DNA of 64,000 bases from positions 5,071,054 to 5,135,053 of the forward strand of contig OU015529.1 of assembly GCA_907165065.1 (NCBI GenBank). The letters run 5' to 3'. This document shows, one piece after another, positions 24,801 to 36,800 of this stretch. Every line of letters begins with the position of its first letter. Positions within the stretch are counted from its first letter, which is position 1. The stretch comes from Caprimulgus europaeus (taxonomy: Eukaryota > Chordata > Aves > Caprimulgiformes > Caprimulgidae). Below the pieces are notes generated by a model that saw nothing but the letters and a program-made list of their open reading frames with translations, ran no database searches and was not told the DNA's origin. The position numbers and the translations under genes are program-made.

Positions 24801-27800
24801 CTATGCTGGACTCTCTGAATCAGTTCCCTGTCCTTCTTGAACTCAAGTCTTGAAGAAAGACTTGAGATAAGAAAGTCTTGAAGAAAGACTTAAGAAAAAA
24901 ATACCTCTTAAATAAAGTGGAGAACTAGCAAGGTGACAACTCCTTCTTCCCACGTCCCATAGCCATGAGACAAGAGTTAGGAGCAGCACAAAGGTATAGA
25001 GGACATGACTGATGAATGATTCAAAGGGAAGGAAAAAGGTGATGCAGCTCACCTCTAAATGGTAGGTTACAGAAGAATAGGTTTATTTAAGGAGATCCAA
25101 ACATTATGATGATTGAAAACGAATATTTAGTTGTCTACCTTGCTCTTAAAACACAATGAAATCTTTCCTCTGATCAGAACATTAACACTGCCCCTTAAAA
25201 TTTGCAAAAACATATATGCAGGTCAAAATAACAAAATGATTTGGCAACTATAAATTCCATTTCCCATTCAAAAGATGCAGTTCCAATAATTTCCGAGATA
25301 TCTGTGGGTGCTTCCAAAACTTTGTATAAATTATGAGTAGTACTAATGTTCCCTCCCTTCATCCAAGATGTAGATTTCTTTTAACAATTACTATAGTAAT
25401 TACAATTATTTATCTTCCTTATTAAACTATACATCACTTTTGCAACAAAGAGTCTTTTTCGTTTTATGATACAGATATTATCATGAAAACTAAATGCCTT
25501 TGTGTAATGTAGGAAAATTAATAATTCAATCAGTTTTCCTCACCTTTTTATAATTTCTAGTGCCTCCAGAAAAAGGCCTTCCCCTACATCTCATGAAAGG
25601 GTATAAAAATTGGAACACAATCAACCTACCATGATATTAAAATCAGAAGAGAAAGGAGTTCCCTGTGTATTATTTTCAAGGGCAGTGAATATACTATCAT
25701 GGAAAAGGAGTTAAGTTAATAATGTTTTGAAGTTTTAAATTATTTATATGGTACTTGCAAAGGCACACAGCACTGAATTTACACATTTTCCATAGCATCT
25801 GAATACTCATCTGAAATTCTTCTGAAAAATTCTTCTTAAATATTGAGAAGTAGAGACATGACACAAGGCAGAGCACAAATTATGAGAATTACTCATTTTA
25901 CTGATCTCATCTAGTGTGGTAACTACTACTCTCTTCAAGAAAACTTCCCATGTGTTTGTTAACAAATACCTGGAAATCGAATATGCTTTTCCCAAACTGG
26001 ACTCTTTCCTTTGTATAGGGAATCGTGTGGTCAAAACACCCCTGTGCCAGTCCTAACATCTGTAAGAAATAAGACATATTGGGGTGAGTTAGGCCAAAAA
26101 AAACCCCAAAAAAAGCCCCCAAAAACCACCCCAAACTTCGAGGAATAAGCCTATTCTATCCTATTCCACTCCTGAAAGAAACTTTCTTACTAAAGGCAAA
26201 ATATGTGTGAAAACACTATCACTGATTTTTAACAAAAGTTATAGGTCAACCATGGTTGTGCAAAAATTAAGTGTTTCTGATAAAATTCTTAATTAAACTA
26301 AAGATTTGTAGATCTACATTACACTATGAAAGGAAAAATAATTTGAATGGTTATTCAAAGCTGCTTTCATAATCAAAATCATTTCTCATTGTATAGAAGA
26401 CACTAGACTGTGAGAATTAGCAATTTATTTCAGAAGTTTGAAAATTAGTATAATGGAAGGAGAGATAACATTTGCTTCAGCATTTTCTAGGAAAAAAACA
26501 ACCCAACAAAACAATTTTAGAAGAGCCATTGTTTTTTCACACACTCTTTTCACTTAGCACCAGAGAGAGAGCAAAATACAACTGTTATTTTGGAGGATAA
26601 CATCTGGGAAAACTACACATGAACACTTATAAAGAAGTAACTCACACCTACCTTCGTGTCTGATTTCTTAGCCTGAAGAAACATTATAAAATTTGGAAAG
26701 TAAACTAGTTTTATGTTACACTACCAAATTTTGAGAAGTGTATTCTGCTCCAAACAAGACAGTAAAGAAAGGACCCTGCCTTTCATATATCTTGGAATAT
26801 ACACTCCTTCCACCTAGTTTCTTTCCCAGGACAAACAAAGATAGGGAATTAGATTAGGGGAAGCATCAAACAAGAAAAAAAAAAGGAAATCAATGGCATG
26901 AAGAACTATCAAAAAGCAAAGTATCATTATATGGTAAAATTGGAATCTTATACAATTTTTTTAAGTCAAGGTGGGATATTACGACATGGCAGTTACCTGT
27001 TGTGACAGGTGTCGAGCAACTTAGTCAAACTACTTCTAATGATGTACAATAGTGTACGGGTATTTTTGGATAGACCCACAGATTAAGCTGAAAGCTAAGG
27101 GCCCCAAGAAGATAAAAACGTGACTCTGTCTGGGTTCTACTCCTTAATCATTTAAGATTCTAGGAAAAAAACCCATAATACATAAAAAAATGAGTACTCT
27201 AACTACTGCAAACCTGAATTCAATACTACAGGGCTTTAGAACTGCTGTTCTTGTCCATTCAAGTACATGCCTCTTCACTTGAAGGTGCCAAGAAAGCAGT
27301 AACTAAGATATAACTACCTGATCTTAACTTTTAATTAGGTTGTAAGTGTAACTTGGAGTAATTAAGAGTAAAATCCAGACCATGTATTTTACTGCCAGAA
27401 CCTCTATATTATTGATATCTCTGGGAACAACAGGCCCACAGCCCTAGTTTTTAAATGTCATATCAGACAAAGTTTAATTGCAGATAATCATTAGCAATGA
27501 TGGAAAAGCCAATCCATTGAGCAGCATAATACACTGCCATGGGGAAACTCTGAATTTAACGAGGACTGCTACCTCTGTTTTGTTTGCAAACCAGGGCAAG
27601 AGATAAGGGAGGTTCGTAGTACAGACATATTACACCCTATACAGCACAACTACAGCCACAGCAAAGCAGAAACAAAGCAATTACTACATTCAGAAGTACA
27701 CTAAAAATATAAAAATTTGTCATAAGGCATTTTATTACAGGGCTGAACCTGATTTCCACTGAAATCAGCAGCAACCTGAGATCCAAACTGAGTTTACAAC

Positions 27801-30800
27801 AAAACACAACGTTTTGAAATAACTCCAAGGCCAGCAAATATTTTCCCCTAAGATGCCATAAAGTGCAATTTTCAAATACAGCAATGAACTAGGACACTTC
27901 TGCTATAAAACATCATACTTATTTTAAAAGTAAGTTGTTGGGAAAACATCAGTTAAAAGGAAAAGGTCTCATTTGGCAATCCCATACAATCACAGTTGGA
28001 AGCATTAATATTATACATTTCAGTGTGTTATATTTTTCAAAGTTAAGTTTTCTTTTGTAAAATAAATTTACAAAATGGAAGATAAAAATGTTGATATATT
28101 TCAGTAGCAAGAAGTTAACCACAAAAGACAAACTAATTGCCATTTAATGTTTCCTAAATCTGTTCCTTACGTCACTGAAGGAGAATTTCACCGTTTACAG
28201 TTGTTTCAGGCCATTACTGTAACTTAGATACAGGAACACTGACATCTAGTGGCACCTTAGTTTTTAAGAAAGTATTTTCTAAATAGTTTATTCTTAACTA
28301 GCTTTAAATATTTCATAAATTTCAATCCAAACTCAAAGTTATACACTGGTTGTATTTAGTATTACATAAAATTACTCACCTGTGCAGCAATACCTATTCT
28401 GCCAGTATTTAGCATTCCAATTGCATACTTATAGCCTTGTCCAACCTGTCCCAGGATATTGGTCTCAGGAACCTAAAGAATAAAACCAATTATTCCTCTT
28501 CTATCCTTGCTTTGCAACTGCTAGTAGGGTTCACAGGTGAACCAGTGTAGATTTTTTTTATTTAATGTTCCTCATAAGTGAAGGCATGAAGTACAAACCA
28601 GGCATTTGATTCCTAGAATAGCTGAGAGAACATTTCCTGATACATGTGATTATAAAATGATGATTGAGAAAAACTGTATCAAAATTTAAGAAATTCACCC
28701 CTCACTCCCCCCCAAAGGCTTTTGTGAAAGAACAGGGAGGAAAAAGTTGAAATATGCCAAGCAATCAGTTTGTCTAAGGAACAAAAATATTGGGAATCTA
28801 GTTAACATTCTTTCCTTGTATGTGGTCAAGCTCCATTTATACACAAATTACACTTCAATAGCTCAATGACTTACAATACCTTAACGTTTTCAAATGTTAC
28901 TGGGCAGGTAGAAGATGCTCTGATTCCAAGCTTGTCCTCCTTCTTCCCTACATGTAGTCCCTCTGTGTTGCGATCTACTAGGAAGCATGTAATTCCTCTG
29001 TATCCCTAGGATGAATTAAAAAATAACCAAGAATTGGTTTTTATATTAACATCACCAAATAGTGGTCCAAATATCACATTCCAGTAGTGAAACTTTACAC
29101 CTGCTTAATACTATATTACAAAATAAAACACTGGTACTGTCATCTGTTCCCTCTATGTCTGCTAATCATGGTTTAACAAAGGCCAGAGAGATCTTTTTGT
29201 TAAAATATTCCATGTGCAACATAAAATCAGAACAATCTGAAAAGTTCTCTTGGTAAGCCAGGGGATTGGTATTAGGTAAATGAAATAGACAGGACTGCAG
29301 TGCCTGTCTGCACTGGGAATCACTGAGAAAGCAAGTTATCACTGTGCAGTGAAGTTACTGCTTGCTGTCAGAACACACACCACAAAACATGGACTAATCT
29401 AACACCCAGAATCAGTGCACACATTCTCCTTGTGATTCCCGTTTGCTGAATGTGGATATCACTGTCTTTTCACTTTAGAGAGGTAGTGGGAATATACTTA
29501 ATAAAGTACTCTGAAATCATTAGGATGGTTGTTATCAAAAGCTCAAAATGTTGATTTGGTATTCAGATCATAATTTGGACAGGACACTAAATAATGCATG
29601 TGACAACATGTGGATTGTAGAGCCAAGCTAAATTCTGGCATCTCCTATGTACAGGCTTAAAATCTGCATATCTTTGGATTCTTAAACTAGATTCCTGAAG
29701 TACAGAATGGTGATTCCTGACAGACATCACTTTCTCTTTTTTCCCCACTGTATAATTCTTATTCCCCATTCTCTCTCCTTTCCACCACTCATTCTTGCTC
29801 CCTCAGCAATTCCCCTGGCCAGAACCACAGCAGTGTCTCTTAGGCAACATACTACAAGGTCCATGAGACAGAAGTGCAAGGTGTTCCTGGCCATGTTTCC
29901 ATCTCTTCCTGTCTCTATCATCCACAGCACCTCCTCTCACTAAGAGGGTGACACTGAGAGGCAAGAAAAGTCCTGTGGTTCTCCTGGAAGAGTGGTCTCT
30001 TGTTCAAGAGAAGGTTGCTGTTTCAATCTCACCTCAACGACAGCCCATCACCAAATGGGAGCTGCTAGTGCAGGGTGTAGGTTTCAGTACACAATTCTAC
30101 ACTGAACTGTTCTCTCATTTAAACTGATGTCAACTGTTATTTAACCATTGAACAGCACTGACTTTTAACTGGCTTTTAAATATTTAAAAGCATTTCTAAC
30201 TTTAAGCAGCCACTGCAATATATATTTTTAAAATGTTACACTAATACAGAAATAACTCCAGATTATATGGCAATGCACAGCAGCAAACAAATAGAGAAAG
30301 TGGCTTATCAAATGTATTTTCATTGTATGTAGTACTCAAATCACCCACCAGCTTGTGAAGAAATTAATGAAAATTCAGAAAGCAACATGATGTTCAACTG
30401 TTCAATACAATAAAAGAAAAAACCCCTCCATTTATTTAGTCAAAACCTGAAATTTAAATTTTGAAAAATAAATATCTTGAGTTAAATTTTCAAGAAAGAA
30501 ATACTGGAAGAACTTTAAAAAAAGAAATAAAAGTTTTAAACAATTTAGCTTTGTATTTGATTATCACTCTACCATATTGGTATAGTACATTTTAAAGCCT
30601 GCAGTTGACTTTTCTGAAGCTACTACCTATATCCAAATTGGTGACAGAACTTGAAACATGCATATTTAGCTATGTATTTTTTCACCTGAACACACTTTGC
30701 TGTTGTATTCTGGTTAGTTTTCCAGTGCATGTAGCCTAAACTTTATTTTGCCTTTTAACAACAGCAACTTGTCAATTAAGTCAGACAGGCTGGAAAGACT

Positions 30801-33800
30801 TAGACTGTCTGTTCTTCCATTACTCAGAATAATATCAATGCATGGTGTGCTCTTCATCTAAGCAATTATGATTCTGACATTTCTATTTTCCCTGGTGGGA
30901 GAAATTTATTAAATTGCTCAGCAAGTTCTGAATTTTTGTTGGGAAACGTTTTTAAAGGTTTGCTGTCAGCTAGGAAAAAGTACAAAGAATATTAACCTTT
31001 AATATGAAATTATTAATATAAAATCCATGCTTTCATATATCATCAGCTGTCACTGAAATGCAACTATTCTTTAACAACTTACTAAGGATGGGTCTGTATT
31101 TGCCATCACAAAGAAAACTCCTGCATGTTCTGCTAAGCTAATCCACATCTTTGAGCCATTGATGATATAGTAGTCTCCTTTCTTTTCAGCCCGAGTCTTC
31201 AAAGAAAAAGCATCACTGCCAGATCCAGCTTCTGAAAGACAGAAGCTGCCTATCTGTTGAAGAAAAGAAAATAATTTTCATTTTTACTGAACATACAGGC
31301 ACAACATATTAACTAATCCTGCAACGAAAATAGTTATAAACAAGTACAACTCTGAAATTCAAAGGTTTTAACCTCTTGCATCAAAATAATTAAGTTTCAG
31401 ATATAGAGATTAAGAATAGAAACACTATGTAATTACATGCCTCTCAAAGTCAACTGCTTTAAAGTTATTTTCCACAGTAAATTAAATTTTAATGAAACTA
31501 ATAAGCACCTTTCCACTTTTACCTCTCAGCAACTGATGACAGGATGTATCTGTATCACCACAGATCTCAGCTCTAACCAGTGATTCCAAGTTCAAAGATA
31601 TTGTCTAATGCTGCAGTTACACACTCAATCACTGGAAAGCAAGCTCCACTAACATTACTTAACTATTAAAAACTGTATTACAGCTTAGTAAAGTGAGAAT
31701 TTGACTCACTGTATCTTTAGCCACTCTGGGCAAGTAAGTTCTCTTTTGTTCTTCTGTTCCATAGGTGGTAAACAACTTATTTGTTAGTGTATTTTGGAGT
31801 TCACATAGAAGAGCTACAGCTGGATCAACTTTAGCCAATTCTTCTACCACCAATATGGTTGAAAAAAATGAAGCTCCAGTTCCTCCATATTCTTCCCCAA
31901 GCTCAATACTCATCAGCTGAAATGCAAAAGATGCAAAGATATCAATCTCTTAGTTTTGTCAACAACTTGTTAGCATGAGCAGATATTTAAGAGATTAAAA
32001 TAAAAACCACAGCATGTAAATCATTCCAGATCCTTCCCCAAAACCATGTTTTCCTTCAATACCCTTAACAAACTGAACATTCTTCACAGAAATTGATAGT
32101 CAATTCATGGAAGAAATAACTACCATGGGCAGTATACAGGTCAATCACCACCCTACTTTGATTACATTTTCCAGACCAATTGCAATCTCAACAGAAGTCT
32201 AATGTTTAGAGTTGTTGTTGTACAGAATGACTTTCTAAACACATAAAAGCTTAAGGTTTGATAGCAAGAAAGGCTAAAATTGAATCCAGGAATAAACACC
32301 AGGATACTTGCAACACAAGTCCTTGTGGTTGCCCAGTAAGGACACAGAGGAATCCTCATACCCTTATCAGAGTCATGCCAGTTCTATCATTCTATGCAAT
32401 TATGTTTATAAAATTAAATTAAAAAAGAGAGAGGAGGTGGGAAGGTAAGGAAATCAAAGATAAGATGAAGAATGTGGTGTGGGAGAAATTGAAAGAATAT
32501 TACAGGAAAAGATGAAGAGTGATAAAGCAGTAAAAAAGAAGAGAAAGTGGCCCTGCTGTTGATAAATCCCAAATTTTTAATTATTCATTAGTTAATTTGA
32601 ATTATATCCCTCAATCTAAAAATCTGAAAAGTGCACAGATAGAAACCCATATGAATTATGTCACTTTCTGAATAAATGATTAAGTAAAAGTGTGCAGACC
32701 CCTTGTTCAAACAATCCCTGTATTACAGAGTCTTCCATTTTCGAATTCTCATCCATTTTTTGTACCAAAGGAGCAACTTGTTCCTGAGCAAATTTTGTCA
32801 CTGTAACAAAGAGAAAGAAAGAAAATGTGTAAGTATTGAAGATCAGTGTAACAGTAATGTGGTACTTCTGACAGGTTATGCAGGTTATTCCCTGACTCTC
32901 CCAGACCAGTTAATAAAAGGACAAAAAGTTGCCTGAGTGAAACAAGGTCATGTGCCACAAGGCTCAATTATCATTGCTCTCTGAACTCAGCTACAACTCT
33001 CTCAACCAAAACAAATACTTCTTATACATTCAGAAAGTTGGAAAGTATCTCAGCAACACTTATGTAATGTTAGTTGACCAAAAAAATTATAGAAAATATT
33101 TCAAATACACTCCTTGTTTTGCTAGCTGTATCTTATTTCTTTATAAATTAAACCTGCGGTTTGGGAAGATGCTCTCAGGCTTTAACACCCGCTATCTCCA
33201 GTGCACAAAGTCCTGCAACACTGTTTCTGCTTAATTGGACCCTTTCATAAGCTCTCTCCTAGAGGTGCAGGTCCTCACTCTTCCACCTTTGCTCTGAGGA
33301 TCCCTTCTGAAACGCTGTCGGGCACAAGTCAATGCCAGGCAACGTCATGTCTGTGACAGCACCAGTTTTAAACAGTGAGTACTTATTTATGCAAAGTAAA
33401 TTGCACTGTGGTACGTGGAACTGTGCTATGGTAACATGGAAAAAGAACATTTTATTTTTCTCTAGTGAACTAAAGCAGCTTTAAAATTCAGCAAAATCCC
33501 TCACAACAATCTCAACATTGAACTAGAATTAAATAACAAAACTTTTTAAGCTAAAATTTCCTTTCTGATTAGACATTTCTGAATTTTAGCCACACAGATA
33601 ATAGTTACCCATATTTTTCAGCATCATCTCCTCTTCAGTGAATGTTTGAAGTGGAGCACAGACAACTCCATCACTGGCTAGATTTGGCAGAAGTTCTGAT
33701 TTGGAGGATCTAAAGACACATGGAGAAGCCCTCCAAGGAGCCAAGTATGCTGGCAAATTTCTTTTCAGCTGTTGACAATAAATACAGAACATGCAAACAG

Positions 33801-36800
33801 TTAATAGAATTTGTACTTGCATACAGACAGCAATACACAATTTTACCCAGTGTTTTTACTCATTAAGTGAAGAGGAAATATAACAACATTCAATGTCTAG
33901 TATGAAAGTTTTTGAGAAGATATACCCCCCCACACACAGTGTCCTAAAAGAAAATATCCTTTAATTACTCTTCTTTTAACCCAAACAATTTTCTTTCTGG
34001 AAGTTTGCTAACACAATGTTACTCTACAAAGTATTCACAAACATTAATCTTAGTCAATTTTAGCATTTACAGCAAATAAACCCTGCTGATAGCATTTATT
34101 TTTACAGATGATTCTGCAAATCTGCTGCAATATTCATAGTAGTAACTGCATATTTTGATAGAATTAATCTCTTCACTAACAAATATGATAAGAACAAATA
34201 TGAAATAGACATACAAATGTTTTTTACAGAAGACCTGTTGACTTTAATGACAGACTTAGCTTCCTTCCTGGTTTCCTAGGGGCCAGCAGCAATTATTTCT
34301 AAAACAATCTGACAGCAGTTCATCTAGATTATTGATATTTTGCTGTGAAAGAGCATAACTTTAAACATCACTGTGGATTTCTGTATTCAGAGTGCTTATC
34401 CTCCACTTCATGATTTTCAGAGTGAACACAATTTCATAGACAAAGCCCTGGCATTTGAATGTCTCTGTATATTTAATATCTGTATGGTTAGTTTAAATCC
34501 TATAGTTAGCATGTTGATAGTACTATGTAGTGAATAACTAATGTGGTTGTGTACATTGTGTGGTAGTGAATAACTAACTTATTTGGTTGATTTATTAAAA
34601 GTACAGGAAGGAACTGAACTTGAATAATTTATGTTTAACCTCTCCCCATTTATCCCTGATATACAACAATCTCAAATGATATCAAGAAGCACTGGTTATC
34701 CAACCAAGAGAGCAGAGGTATCACAGAGTGTTTAACTATAGGGGCAATGGTGTTAAGCATATATGGCAGAAGTCACAAAAAATTAACAAAACAGAGGCTT
34801 TTGGAGCAAGCTATGCTAGGGATTGTCAGGAGGGAGGACACAGGTAATTAGTTTTGTACCTTGGAGAACTATAAACTACTTACTCAAGTAGATAACAGCA
34901 GGCTACAGAAAGAAACACATTAATATACTTTCTAACCATGGAATAATTTAATAGGATTTTTTTTTAAAAGTCAGCATAATGAATATTATCTGGTTTAAGA
35001 AGTAACAGGTTAGCAGTAGATAAACTGCTGCAGAATGTATTCCTGAAAAGCAGTGTTCAAACAAGCAGCACAGTTTGACTGACCTCAAAAAAGGCAAGGC
35101 AGAAAAATGGCTTTGCTCTCATAGCTCCCCAAACCCAACTTATTCCACAGCTAACACCCACAGATCAGATCTTTGCTCCAGATTTCTGTCAGTTTTACTA
35201 TGTCAGTCTAAAGTGTGGAGATATTAATGTCTTAGCGACTGCCGACAGAAACCCCCAGCAGAGACACAGCTGTGCCGTAAAAATCACGTCTAGATGAGCA
35301 TATGCCTGCCAACAGACACTTCTGCTAGCACACATTCTTAACCCCACAGCGAGCAGACCCACTGACTGTGCCACAACCAGGCTGCTATTTAGCTCACAGA
35401 ATGCAGGACTACTTTGCACTGCGCACTGTGATAGCAGCATTCCTCAAAAAATGGCAAAAACTTTAGGGTCAGGAAGTAAAAATTCCTTTGATCCTTCTAA
35501 TGATTCATTCTCTTTCATGTTGGCTTTCAGCACTTGTCATCTTCCTGGCTGAAGAACTGATGTAAAACAGATCTACAGACTCTTTTTGTCTTAGAGACAA
35601 GATGCTTAAGTCTATTACAGTAAGGAAACTCCAACTTTAGCACAACACAACAACAAAAACAACCAGTAAGAAGCAGGAATACAGAAAACAAATATTGCTG
35701 TGAACATTCAATGTTAACTCATGTTCAACATCCCTGGTCACATGAAACAATTACTGACTAGTGGAGTGATTCATGAATACAAAGTTTGGATGATCAGCAA
35801 CATTTTCAAATGAAGATCACGTTACTGGAGGTAACAGGTCTTCAAAAAAACCCAAGATATGAGTTGCTTTAATAAAGGTAAAATCCAAGGCAACCACGTT
35901 CTGGAAGCTGTCAATCAGGAATGGATTATTCACAGAACATCCAGCTATAGCAGGGTCACTCAACATCCAGATGTGCAAGACTATGAAACATCTACCTGTG
36001 TAAGTCCATGTTCTTAGCAAGGTCTGAGAAAGAAAAAACTCAAGTATATACACACACATGTATATTTAACACAATATACTTCCTGAGCAGTTACAGGATT
36101 ACAAATCACACTTACTTCCTGCTTCTTCCACTACTTTATTTCCAAGTACAAAAAAAAAAGAGCATTTTTCTTTCATGGTAGGAGAACCAAAGATGAATCA
36201 CTGAGAATATTTCACCAGTACTGACCGAGAGCTGTGAGGAAAAACACACGGTGCCTTTTTGAGAATACAAAACTTTTAAAGAGCTTCAGGTAGGTATGCT
36301 CAGTAGGCAACAAGCCAGGACTGTTGAAACAACAACTAGTAGTACCCTGGAACTACCTCTACTTTTGTTTGATAGCACCTGACACCTGGATGTAGAATTA
36401 TTGACCATGCAGGTGAAGGCATCACTAAACACACACAGAGGGCTCTGCAGTGGGAAATACAGATTTTGCAGACTACAAAAAAAAACCAAACAGATTTTTC
36501 TCATGTGCTTCCATGAAAATGGAAAGCTGGACAAACTTGATTAAAAGTAGCTCAGCAAGGTAAAGAACAAGGGTGCAGGGCTGTAGTGGCTGAGGTGACC
36601 TGCCAGTAGCCTGGCTAGCAAGTAGAAGCTTTGAAACTCAGTCAACAGCTCAGAGTTTGTTACAGATTACAGCGGGTCTGCTCTGGGCAACAGTGGCAAA
36701 GGTTTTGAGGAAGGAAACTGTCCCTTTGTTCACCTTCCCTCACTCCCTCTGAGTAGAAACCATTCCTTTCTCAGAGCTTTCACTTGGAGGCTCCCCTACT

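Noticed and set aside
29707-29943. Small frames on both strands in an ACADSB intron
   Set aside because: No splice signals, no family, and ACADSB needs no extra exon there.
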